Below are positions 1-8,278 of a DNA stretch of 64,000 nucleotides, piece after piece (within the stretch, counting starts at the first letter, position 1; each line of letters begins with the position of its first letter). The notes below the pieces were generated by a model. That model saw nothing but the letters and a program-made list of their open reading frames with translations. It made no database searches and was not told the DNA's origin. The position numbers and the translations under genes are program-made. Origin of the DNA: Thermoplasmatota archaeon (GTDB lineage: Archaea > Thermoplasmatota > Thermoplasmata > UBA10834); the NCBI GenBank assembly GCA_018818785.1, contig JAHIRF010000004.1:62001-126000 (forward strand), written 5' to 3'.

Positions 1-1251
1 CCTCGCCTTGTTGTAGTTGAGCTCATGCTCAACTCCGTATGCCATGACATCCCTGTTGAACACGGTGACCTCGATCTTCTCGGACGGACCTAGCTTCACC
101 TCTTCGGCATCGCTCTCGCCCTCGGTTCCCCGGCCGCGTCTCCTGCGCCTACGCTCGAGGATCTCGTCCGTCGCCTTCTTCTCGACCGGGATCTTGTCGA
201 CCACGGTGCCCTGCTTCTCGGCCAGTCCTAGCATGTTCTCGTAGTTGTCGACGATATTGATCGCGTTCTTGATCGCCACATTGCAGCAGATCCTGGAGCA
301 GTAGCTGAGCTTCTGTCCCCTTGACCCGGCGCACTGCACGAACGCGACGCTCTTCAGCTTCGGGAGGGTCTTCTTCTTGCACAGTATCTCGAACTCTGTC
401 AGGGTGACCACGTTCGGGAACTGGTTGTAGCCGTACAACCCCTCGGGGACGTACTCGAGCGCGCCCGTCGCCACTATGATCGTACCGACCTTGATCTTCT
501 TGTCCTCGGCTCCCTTGTGGCCTATCGCGACCTCGTAGTTCCCTATGAATCCCTCGACGCTCTTCAGCATCGAGTTGGTGTATACTGTTATGTTCTTGTG
601 TTCGTTGACCTTCTTGATCAATGGGACGATCGTCTCCTCGGCTCCCTTGTCCGTGACATAAAGGTTGTTCAGGAGCTTGACGAACCCTCCGAGTTCGCCG
701 TCCCTCTCGACGAGGTGCACGGGGAATCCCATGTCCGCCATGGACAGGGCAGCGGACATCCCGCTGACTCCGCCACCAACGACCAGGGCGGTCGACTCCA
801 CATCGACCCTGACCTCTTCCTGGGGCACGAGCAACCTGGCCCGGGAAACGCCCATCCGTATGAGGTCCTTGGCCTTGACCGTCGCCTTGTCCTTCTCCTT
901 CATGTGGACCCAGGAGCAGTGTTCACGTATGTTCACGAATGTAAACAGGTACTTGTTCAATCCAGCGGACTCGCAGGTCGCCTGGAACAGCGGCGCGTGC
1001 GTCCTCGGAGTGCAGCTCGCGACGATGACCCTGTTCAGGTTGTGCTTCCTGATGGCCTCCCTTATGCTGCTGAGGCCGTCCTCGGCACAGGTGTACAGGT
1101 TGTCATTTGCATAGACCACGTCGGGCAAGGTCTTCGCGTACTCCGCGACGGTCGGAACATCGACGAACCCGCCTATGTTCGAACCGCAGTGGCAGACGAA
1201 CACGCCTATCCTCGGCTTATCACTCTGGATCGCTTCCTTGTTCTCGGCCAT
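1..1251 (-). CDS. HdrA-like flavoprotein, C-terminally cut by window edge
   Basis: The visible 417 residues begin with the HdrA N-terminal domain (VCHCG motif near residue 20, then YTC, ASCTPRTH and HCSWVH cysteine/histidine motifs) and continue into an FAD-binding Rossmann domain (VVGGGVSGMSAAL). The flavin domain lacks the inserted ferredoxin of canonical HdrA, as in the second half of the 1008-residue protein at 4799-7825. A strongly charged, Arg-rich insert of about 50 residues interrupts the region after the CSRICC motif. The ATG at 1251 lies 6 bases after the stop of the upstream HdrA-like gene, so the two are one transcription unit. It probably forms the second subunit of a split tandem HdrA. 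The C-terminus, where a ferredoxin or MvhD domain is expected, is outside the window. Confidence 0.85.
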   Translation of the reverse strand, partial: MAENKEAIQSDKPRIGVFVCHCGSNIGGFVDVPTVAEYAKTLPDVVYANDNLYTCAEDGLSSIREAIRKHNLNRVIVASCTPRTHAPLFQATCESAGLNKYLFTFVNIREHCSWVHMKEKDKATVKAKDLIRMGVSRARLLVPQEEVRVDVESTALVVGGGVSGMSAALSMADMGFPVHLVERDGELGGFVKLLNNLYVTDKGAEETIVPLIKKVNEHKNITVYTNSMLKSVEGFIGNYEVAIGHKGAEDKKIKVGTIIVATGALEYVPEGLYGYNQFPNVVTLTEFEILCKKKTLPKLKSVAFVQCAGSRGQKLSYCSRICCNVAIKNAINIVDNYENMLGLAEKQGTVVDKIPVEKKATDEILERRRRRRGRGTEGESDAEEVKLGPSEKIEVTVFNRDVMAYGVEHELNYNKAR

Positions 1252-1256
1252 CTGAA

Positions 1257-2555
1257 TCATCCCCCTCCTGCCTGCACGAGCGCTTCGATCGCCTTCGCCG
1301 CTGCGCTCGAGCCCTGAGCGACCGACTCGGGTATGTCCGCCGGGCCGGCGCAGTATCCTGCCAGGTATATCCCTGAGACCACGGTTCTGCCGGGTCCGAG
1401 GATCCTGTCAGAGGATTCCAGGAACCCGAACTCGTCCTGCTTCAGGCCAAGTACCTTGGCGAGCTCGGCGGTCTCCTTCTTCGGCACGAGGGTGGTCGCG
1501 AGGACGACTAGGTCGAACTCCTCGGACTGCTGTCTCCCACCGACATCGTACACCACCAATGGGTTATGGGTGTCAGGGTTCTCCTGGACCGTGGCGTCGG
1601 AGTTGATGTATCTGACGCTGTAGTCCCTCTTCGCCCGCTCGACGTATTCGTAGAATCCCTTCGAGCAGGCCCTCATATCCTTGTAGAATATCGTGGATTC
1701 GATATCGTCATAATGCTCCTTGGCGAGCATGGCCTCCTTGGTGGAGTGCATGCAACACACGGAACAGCAGTAGGGATGCCCTACCTGCGGGTTGCGTGAG
1801 CCGACGCACTGTATGAATCCGATCTTCTTCGGCCTCTCCCCGTCAGACCGCCTCTGTATATGTCCATGTGTCGGGCCGGCCGCGTTGATCATCCTCTCAT
1901 ATTCCATCGCGGTGAACACGTTGGGGTATCGGCCGTACCCGTACTCTGAGGACGGCGTCGGGTCCCAGACATCGAAACCGGTCGCGACTATTATCGAACC
2001 GACCTCGAACTCGAGTATCTGGTCCTTCATCTCATAGTTGATGGCCTCTCTCTTGCAGACCTTCATGCAGTTACCGCACTTGCCCTTGGTCAGCATGAGA
2101 CAGTTGTCCTTGTCGATGGTCATCACTCTGGGAACGGCCTGCATGAAGGGGACGTAGATCGCCTTCCTCTTCGTCAGCCCCATCTCCCAGTCGCTCACGA
2201 CCTTGCTCGGGCACTTCTCGAGGCATTCTCCACAGCCAGTACACTTGGACTCGTCCACGAACCTGGCCTTCTTGAGCACCTTCACCTTGAAGTCGCCCAC
2301 GCTTCCTTCCACCCCGATCACTTCAGCGTAAGTTATCACGTTGGTGTTCGGGTGGCTGAAGCAGTCAGCCATCTTCGGTGCAAGGATGCAGATCGAGCAG
2401 TCGTTCGTCGGGAATGTCTTGTCCAGTTGTGCCATTCTTCCGCCTATGCTGGGCGTCTTCTCAACCAGATGAACAATTATTCCCTTGTCCGCGAGGTCCA
2501 GAGCCGCCTGTATTCCAGCGACTCCTCCTCCAATCACCATAACAGCCTTTTCCAT
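1257..2555 (-). CDS. HdrA-like flavoprotein, short form (432 aa)
   Basis: This protein starts directly with the FAD motif (VIGGGVAGIQAAL, residues 7-19) and the HdrA signature TFPTNDCSICILAPK. It carries an inserted ferredoxin domain (CTGCGECLEKCP, then CGNCMKVC) and the CVGSRN / CCSVCC region. It lacks the N-terminal CHCG domain and the C-terminal ferredoxin of canonical HdrA, so it equals the first ~440 residues of the tandem HdrA at 4799-7825. QmoA of sulfate reducers is also a short HdrA homologue, but the active-site sequence here is HdrA-like. The start is supported by a GGAGGT Shine-Dalgarno site 7 bases upstream. A 211-base gap separates it from the rest of the Hdr cluster, so it may have its own promoter. 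Electron transfer through FAD and 4Fe-4S clusters is inferred. Confidence 0.85.
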   Translation of the reverse strand: MEKAVMVIGGGVAGIQAALDLADKGIIVHLVEKTPSIGGRMAQLDKTFPTNDCSICILAPKMADCFSHPNTNVITYAEVIGVEGSVGDFKVKVLKKARFVDESKCTGCGECLEKCPSKVVSDWEMGLTKRKAIYVPFMQAVPRVMTIDKDNCLMLTKGKCGNCMKVCKREAINYEMKDQILEFEVGSIIVATGFDVWDPTPSSEYGYGRYPNVFTAMEYERMINAAGPTHGHIQRRSDGERPKKIGFIQCVGSRNPQVGHPYCCSVCCMHSTKEAMLAKEHYDDIESTIFYKDMRACSKGFYEYVERAKRDYSVRYINSDATVQENPDTHNPLVVYDVGGRQQSEEFDLVVLATTLVPKKETAELAKVLGLKQDEFGFLESSDRILGPGRTVVSGIYLAGYCAGPADIPESVAQGSSAAAKAIEALVQAGGG

Positions 2556-2766
2556 TCAAAGACCTCCGAGAGTTTTCTAATACAAATTTCCGTCAACGGG
2601 TTCCACCCATCTTCAGCGATTCTTATGCTCCTGAACCTGATTTCGGTATCCGGGCTTTCATCCATACTCCCTTCTCAATCTTATCTGTTTCGTTGAATGC
2701 GCGACGATTGCGGGTCATACTACTCTTGCATTCGTCCCTTTTTCGTCTCGCACTCGCCGATGTGCG

Positions 2767-3180
2767 CTACTTCGCAATCACCTTCTTGACGTCCGCGCCC
2801 TTCTCAATCTCGGTCACCTTGACCTTGAACGGGACTTTCTTCTTCGTCTGCGCGTCGGCTCTGACGAACCTCTGGCAGTTCGGATACGTGCACGGGGAGC
2901 ACTTCTCATCCTTGCACGAGAGCTCCACGAGCAACATCCTCTCCCTGGTGTCCTCCGGCTTCGTAACGGGCTTCCGGATCTCGAACATCTTGGACATCTT
3001 CGTCTCATATGGCTTCTTCTTGGGTTCGTACCTGGCGAACCTCTGGCAGTTCGGGTACGTGCACGGAGAACACTTGGTGTCCTTGCAGGACAGTTCTATC
3101 AGCACGAACCTGTCGCCTACGTTCTTCGGCGGGTTCTCTCCCTTGGCATCTGCCTTCTTGGTCGTGGTTTTTGGAGTCAT
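2767..3180 (-). CDS. twin-repeat cysteine protein in Hdr cluster
   Basis: I do not recognise this 137-residue protein. It consists of two copies of a ~57-residue repeat, each holding the motif CKDxKCSPCTYPNC (C-x4-C-x2-C-x4-C; Cys 32, 37, 40, 45 and 89, 94, 97, 102) preceded by a hydrophobic ...(V/I)ELS strand and followed by QRF. The remainder is Lys-rich and hydrophilic, with no signal peptide or membrane segment. Eight cysteines in two identical sets suggest two metal sites (Fe-S cluster or zinc). The gene lies 26 bases after the MvhD-Hdr fusion gene on the same strand, so it is probably co-transcribed with the Hdr genes. A small electron carrier or assembly subunit is possible but unproven. 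Confidence 0.8.
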   Translation of the reverse strand: MTPKTTTKKADAKGENPPKNVGDRFVLIELSCKDTKCSPCTYPNCQRFARYEPKKKPYETKMSKMFEIRKPVTKPEDTRERMLLVELSCKDEKCSPCTYPNCQRFVRADAQTKKKVPFKVKVTEIEKGADVKKVIAK

Positions 3181-3206
3181 CTTAACATTCCTTGAGATTA
3201 AGACCG

Positions 3207-4802
3207 CTACTCGAGCGAGTCAGCGATCGCGACAGTCAGGTCCTTTATCTTTATATCTATCTGCTCCTTGGGCACCAGGGTCTTGTTCTCCTGGGCGCAC
3301 TTCAGGTGGATGAGGCACTTGTAGCAGCCGGTCACGAGGCACTCGGCCCCCGTCTTCTTCGCCTCCTTCAGCCTCTCTACCTGCAACCTACGCGAAGTCT
3401 CGTCACAGGTGGCCCACGCGCTCACGCCACAGCATAGTGCTTTGTCGCGGGTGTTCTCCATCTCGACGATCTCGGTGCCCTCCGAGGCTTTCAGGGCGTT
3501 CCTGGGCTGGTCGTAGATGTCCATGTGCCTTCCGAGCCTGCATGAGTCCTGGAAGGTCAGCTTCCGGGCGTTCTTCTTCAGTTTGAGCTTGCCTTCCTTG
3601 ATCAGGTCGTCTATCAGCTGCGAGATGTGCACCATCTCGAAGTCCGCATCCCCCATCAGCTCTTGGTAGTCGAGGTCGAAGGTGCGCAGGCATTCCGGGC
3701 ACGAGAAAACGACCTTCTTGGCCCCAGAGGCCTTTATGACCTCGAGGTTCTTCTTCATCAGCTTCTGCATGGCCGTCTCGTCCCCGGTCCAGTTGAGGTC
3801 GTGCCCGCAGCAGACCTCATCGTTACTGACGACCGGGATAATACCCCCCTTATTCATTATCTTTACTGCAGCCTGGGGTATGCCGGAGAGATCCAATTCC
3901 CGGTCCTTGAATATCGAGTCGAAGTATACCGCGCATCCGGTGAAGAAGAACACGTCACCCTTCTCGGCGATCTTGACATCATCCGTGACCCATCCCAGCC
4001 GGTTCTGCTTGAAGTCTCCGTGGGCCATGACCCGCATGACCCCTTGCATCAATCCGCCCTGGGAGCATACAGGCACGTTATCCAGCGAGCTCGCCTCGGT
4101 CCTCAAGCCCCTGATGAATCCCGAATAATCGACCTTGTACGGGCACATCGAATTGCATTGCTCACAGGTGATGCAGGTCCAGATGTCCTTGTCCGTCGAG
4201 AGCGTCTGCATCTGCCCCTCCGTAGCCTTAAGGACTATGGTCCTGGGCGCGAACTCCGTATTGTACTTGGCGACCGGGCATACGGTCGTACACTTGCCGC
4301 ACTCTACACAGTCGAACGCGCCAGTATCCTCGATCAGAGTGTCTATCCTCTGCTTCAGAGTGATCGGGTCCTTGGTCGCCTTAGGGACCTTCGGCATCGG
4401 GTTCGGCCCGAGCTTCCTGATCTGTTCTGTGAACTCCTTCATGGTCGCGGCGAACTTCTGCCCTTCTGACGCGGATATCCATTCCAACCGCATCCTGTCC
4501 TTGCCGATCCCGAGCCTGTCGAGGAGTTCCTTGACCGATTCCATGCGCTTCTCGGCCTCGACGTTCCCGGAGATGTAATGACAATCGCCGATGTGGCATC
4601 CCGCGATCAGGATACCATCCGCGCCCATTTCCAGTGCCCTGAGTATGAAGTATGGTTCAACCCTCCCTGAGCACATGACCCTGATGATCCTGGCGTTGGG
4701 GGGATACTGCATCCTGCTCACGCCTGCCAGGTCCGCTCCTGCGTACGAGCACCAGTTGCAGCAGAAGGCCACTATGTTCGGCTCGAACTCCTTGCCGCTC
4801 AA
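3207..4802 (-). CDS. MvhD-HdrC-HdrB fusion protein
   Basis: Residues 1-140 are an MvhD/FlpD-like 2Fe-2S domain (VAFCCNWCSYAGADLAG, VMCSGRV, AGCHIGDCHY). Residues ~160-250 are an HdrC-like ferredoxin with two 4Fe-4S motifs (CVECGKCTTVCP, CITCEQCNSMCP). Residues ~280-531 are an HdrB/HdrD-type domain with two CCG motifs (VCCGHDL and LCCGVSA) plus CPEC and CYKC. MvhD normally passes electrons from a hydrogenase to HdrA; here it is joined to disulfide-reductase-type modules. The TTG start overlaps the stop of the tandem HdrA gene (TTGA) and is preceded by GGAGGTGAAGG. The coupling suggests it forms a complex with that tandem HdrA. Confidence 0.88.
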   Translation of the reverse strand: MSGKEFEPNIVAFCCNWCSYAGADLAGVSRMQYPPNARIIRVMCSGRVEPYFILRALEMGADGILIAGCHIGDCHYISGNVEAEKRMESVKELLDRLGIGKDRMRLEWISASEGQKFAATMKEFTEQIRKLGPNPMPKVPKATKDPITLKQRIDTLIEDTGAFDCVECGKCTTVCPVAKYNTEFAPRTIVLKATEGQMQTLSTDKDIWTCITCEQCNSMCPYKVDYSGFIRGLRTEASSLDNVPVCSQGGLMQGVMRVMAHGDFKQNRLGWVTDDVKIAEKGDVFFFTGCAVYFDSIFKDRELDLSGIPQAAVKIMNKGGIIPVVSNDEVCCGHDLNWTGDETAMQKLMKKNLEVIKASGAKKVVFSCPECLRTFDLDYQELMGDADFEMVHISQLIDDLIKEGKLKLKKNARKLTFQDSCRLGRHMDIYDQPRNALKASEGTEIVEMENTRDKALCCGVSAWATCDETSRRLQVERLKEAKKTGAECLVTGCYKCLIHLKCAQENKTLVPKEQIDIKIKDLTVAIADSLE

Positions 4803-7800
4803 ACCTTCACCTCCTCGTCCTTGTCAGCCAGGAGGGCCTCGAGCATGGTCATTATCTGTTCGGACTTGAAGTGCTTGGGGCTGATCGCCCGCGCACAGCA
4901 TGCGACCGCGCAGGAGCCACAGCCCTTGCAGAGAGCCTCGTTTATCCTGGATTTGATGACTCCTGGGGATATCTCCTCGAGTCTCGGGGCGCCGTATTCG
5001 CACACATCCTCGCATCTGCCGCAGGCTATGCACCTCTCCTCGCTGACGACGCTCACGACCCCTTCGGCCTCTATGAACGGTTTGGACAGGACGGTGTTCA
5101 CCCTTGCAGCTGCGGCCAGCGCCTGCGATATGCTCTCGTCGATCAATCTCGGTGAATGCGCGAGCCCGCAGAGGAAGATCCCGTCCGTCGCGAAATCGAC
5201 CGGTCTCAGCTTCATGTGTGCCTCCAGGAAGAACCCCTCCTTGGTCAACGGCACCTTCAGCAGCTGGGCAAGGTCCTTGTTGTCTGGGTTCGGCCGGACC
5301 GCGGCGTTTAGAACGAGATAGTCCGGTTTGATCGTCACGGTCTGCTCTATGAACTGTTCGTCGATCTCCACGACGATGTCCCCATTCGTCGCAACGACTC
5401 TGGGTGGAGATGCGGGATCGTATCTGAGGAAGATGACGCCCAGCCTGGCCGCCTCGTTGTAATTCTCCTCTGCGAAACCGTAGGTCCTGATGTCTCTGTA
5501 GAGCACGAAGACATTCGTCTCAGGGTGCTCCTTCTTGATCTTCATCGCGTTCGCCATGGCGGTCGAACAGCATATCCTGGAACAGTTCGGATACTCGTCG
5601 TTCCTCGAACCGACGCACTGGATTATCACGACATTGTCCGCCTTGAAATCCTTCTCAGCGAGCAGCTCTCCCAGGTCCGTCTGCCGGACGACCTTCGGGT
5701 TCTTCCCGAACATGTACTCCACTGGTTCGTACTCCACACCACCGGTGGCCACGACGATGGCGCCGTGCTTGAGCTTCTCGCCGCTCTTGAGAGTGGTCTC
5801 GAAATTGCCGATATATCCCTTTATCTCCGAGGCGGTCTCGTTGAGGTGGGTCTTGATGTTCTTGTGTTCTGCTATCTCCTTCTCGAGCTGTTCGAAAGTC
5901 TCCTGGGGGTCGACTCCCGAGAGTGTATGATGTATCCGTCTCAGATGCCCACCCAGCTGCTTCTCCTTTTCCACCAGGTGCACCTCGAAGCCGGACTTCG
6001 CTATTTCCAGGGCCGCGGTCATGCCGCTCAGGCCTCCGCCGATGATCAACGCTGCCGGGGTGACGGGTATCTTGGGTTGAGGTAGAGACTCAAGCGTTGC
6101 CGCTTTCGCTACCGCCATGCGCACAAGGTCCTTCGCTTTCTCGGTCGCTTTCACCGGTTCCAACCGGTGAACCCAAGAGCATTGGTCCCTTATGTTGGCC
6201 ATCTCGAAAAGGTACTTGTTCAGCCCCGCCTCCTTGACCGTGTTCTGGAACAGCGGTTCGTGAGTCCTCGGCGTACAGCTCGCGACGACCACCCTGTTCA
6301 GGTCGTGTTTCTCGACGACCTCCTTGATCTTCTTCTGAGTGTCCTGCGAGCATGTGTAAAGGTTACGTTCGACGTATACCACGCCAGGCAAGGTCGCTGC
6401 ATATTCGACTACCTCTGGGACGTTCACCACAGAACCGATGTTTATGCCGCAATGGCAGACGAACACGCCTATCCTGGGTTCCTTTCCGGAGACATCCCTC
6501 TCCTGTGGATACTCCTTCTTGGTGACCAGCTTGCCCCGCTCCTCCGACAGTAACGCTGCCACCTTCCCCGCAGCGCCGCTGGCTTGAGCGATCGAGTCAG
6601 GAATGTCCTTCGGGCCAGAGAACGCGCCGCACACGAATACCCCAGGGACGGATGTCGACACTGGGGTCAGATCGTCAGTCTCGCAGAACCCGAACTTGTT
6701 CAGGTCGAGTCCGAAAACCTTCGCCATGTTGCCCGTGGATTCCGGGGGCCTCGCGCCCGCAGAGAGCACGACCAGGTCGAACACCTCCTCTCGAATGTCC
6801 GGACCCTCGAGATAGCTAAGCATGAGGTTGTTCGTCTCCGGGTCCTCCTCGACCTTTGATATACGGTTGTTCCTCAGGACCCTCACGCCGTATTCGTTCT
6901 CCGCTCTCATCAGGTATTCCTCGAACTCCTTGCCGAAAGCCCGAGTGTCCATGAAGAATATCGCAGTGTCCAGCCCCTGGACATGCTCCTTGCCTATGAC
7001 CGCCTGCTTCAGGGCGGCCATGCAACAGTATGATGAACAATAGGTATTGGATGTCTGCGCGTCCCTCGAGCCGACACACTGTATGAACGCGATCTTCTTG
7101 GGCACATCCCCATCCGAAGGCCGGATAACGTGTCCCTCCGTCGGACCGGACGCGCTGAGCATCCTCTCGAACTCGATGTTCGAGAGCACATTATGGAATA
7201 CGCCATGCCCGTACTCGATCTTCTTCGACGAATCGTAGACGTCGTATCCAGGGCTCAGGATGATGGCACCCACCTCGATCACCTCTTCCTTGTCCGGCTC
7301 ATCGGAGTAATTGATCGCCTTCGCCTCGCAGAATTTGTCACAGACCCCGCATCCGATGCACAGTCCCTTGTCTATAGTGTATACTAGAGGCACAGCCTGC
7401 GGGAACGGGACATAGATCGCCTTTGCCGGTGCCAAGTCCCTGTCGAAGGCGTTGGCCCCTTCGATCGGGCAGTGTTCGGCGCACACTCCGCAGCCAGTGC
7501 ACTTCTCTTCGATTATGAACCTGGACCTACGCGATAGCTTGACCTTGAAATCACCCGTTTTGCCCTCGATACCCTTGAGCTCCGCGTTGGTGATCATCGT
7601 GATGTTCTCATGCCTCCCTGTCGCCACCAGCTTCGGGGAGATGATGCACATCGAGCAATCGTTCGTGGGGAAGGTCTTGTCCAACTGTGCCATCGTGCCG
7701 CCTATGCTGAGCCCGGATTCGAGTATGTACACCTTGAACCCGGAATCGGCCAGATCCAGCGCCGCCTGCATCCCTGCGGGACCGCCTCCGACCACGAGCA

Positions 7801-7825
7801 CAGCTCCAACTTTTCTATCTGCCAT
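4799..7825 (-). CDS. tandem HdrA-like flavoprotein (1008 aa)
   Basis: Two HdrA units are fused. Residues 1-440 form an FAD domain with inserted ferredoxin (VVGGGPAGMQAAL, TFPTNDCSMCIISPK, CTGCGVCAEHCP, CIGCGVCDKFC) but no N-terminal CHCG domain. Residues ~455-600 are an HdrA N-domain (VCHCG, YTCS, ASCTPRTHEP, QCSWVH). Residues ~605-900 form a second FAD domain (IIGGGLSGMTAAL) without an inserted ferredoxin, and the C-terminus has a two-cluster ferredoxin (CIACGRCEDVC, CKGCGSCAVAC). Canonical HdrA is about 650-700 residues. Double-HdrA proteins are known from some anaerobes (for example BamE-type proteins). The gene follows mvhD by one base and overlaps the MvhD-Hdr fusion gene by 4 bases. Flavin-based electron bifurcation or confurcation is inferred. 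Confidence 0.9.
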   Translation of the reverse strand: MADRKVGAVLVVGGGPAGMQAALDLADSGFKVYILESGLSIGGTMAQLDKTFPTNDCSMCIISPKLVATGRHENITMITNAELKGIEGKTGDFKVKLSRRSRFIIEEKCTGCGVCAEHCPIEGANAFDRDLAPAKAIYVPFPQAVPLVYTIDKGLCIGCGVCDKFCEAKAINYSDEPDKEEVIEVGAIILSPGYDVYDSSKKIEYGHGVFHNVLSNIEFERMLSASGPTEGHVIRPSDGDVPKKIAFIQCVGSRDAQTSNTYCSSYCCMAALKQAVIGKEHVQGLDTAIFFMDTRAFGKEFEEYLMRAENEYGVRVLRNNRISKVEEDPETNNLMLSYLEGPDIREEVFDLVVLSAGARPPESTGNMAKVFGLDLNKFGFCETDDLTPVSTSVPGVFVCGAFSGPKDIPDSIAQASGAAGKVAALLSEERGKLVTKKEYPQERDVSGKEPRIGVFVCHCGINIGSVVNVPEVVEYAATLPGVVYVERNLYTCSQDTQKKIKEVVEKHDLNRVVVASCTPRTHEPLFQNTVKEAGLNKYLFEMANIRDQCSWVHRLEPVKATEKAKDLVRMAVAKAATLESLPQPKIPVTPAALIIGGGLSGMTAALEIAKSGFEVHLVEKEKQLGGHLRRIHHTLSGVDPQETFEQLEKEIAEHKNIKTHLNETASEIKGYIGNFETTLKSGEKLKHGAIVVATGGVEYEPVEYMFGKNPKVVRQTDLGELLAEKDFKADNVVIIQCVGSRNDEYPNCSRICCSTAMANAMKIKKEHPETNVFVLYRDIRTYGFAEENYNEAARLGVIFLRYDPASPPRVVATNGDIVVEIDEQFIEQTVTIKPDYLVLNAAVRPNPDNKDLAQLLKVPLTKEGFFLEAHMKLRPVDFATDGIFLCGLAHSPRLIDESISQALAAAARVNTVLSKPFIEAEGVVSVVSEERCIACGRCEDVCEYGAPRLEEISPGVIKSRINEALCKGCGSCAVACCARAISPKHFKSEQIMTMLEALLADKDEEVKV

Positions 7826-7826
7826 G

Positions 7827-8276
7827 TCAAACGTCCTCCTCGCACAACGGTCCGAGCCTCTCCAGCTCTGCCACCATCTTCTTTACGACGTCTGCGAATT
7901 TCTGCCCCTCTGAGCCCGCAATCCATTCCATCCGGAATCTCTGATCCTCTATGCCCGCGTCTTCGAGGAATTCTGACAGGAAGTCCCCTCTCATCGCCGC
8001 CTTCTCGTTGCCGTTTATGTAATGGCAATCCGCTGGATGACATCCTGCGACGATCACACCGTCAGCACCCAGCTCGAATGCCTTCAGCACGAAGGCCGGA
8101 TCGACTCTTCCCGAGCACATGACTCTGATGACCCTGACATTTGACGGATACTGCAATCTGCTAACGCCCGCTAGATCTGCTCCCGCATACGAGCACCAGT
8201 TGCAGCAGAATGCGACGATTTTTGGTTCGTGAGTCTTCTCTGTGCTCCGAGCATCCTTGGTGACTGGTCCGCTCAC
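7827..8276 (-). CDS. mvhD: MvhD/FlpD-like 2Fe-2S subunit
   Basis: This small iron-sulfur protein passes electrons between a hydrogenase or formate dehydrogenase and HdrA. It shows the family motifs VAFCCNWCSYAGADLAG, VMCSGRVDP and AGCHPADCHYINGN and has the usual size (149 residues). I chose the GTG at 8276, seven bases after a GGGGGG Shine-Dalgarno run; a GTG at 8282, overlapping the hdrB stop, would add two residues. Its first 130 residues closely match the N-terminal domain of the fusion at 3207-4802. It sits between hdrB and the tandem hdrA with almost no spacing. No hydrogenase structural gene is in the window, so its partner must be elsewhere. Confidence 0.9.
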   Translation of the reverse strand: MSGPVTKDARSTEKTHEPKIVAFCCNWCSYAGADLAGVSRLQYPSNVRVIRVMCSGRVDPAFVLKAFELGADGVIVAGCHPADCHYINGNEKAAMRGDFLSEFLEDAGIEDQRFRMEWIAGSEGQKFADVVKKMVAELERLGPLCEEDV

Positions 8277-8278
8277 GT

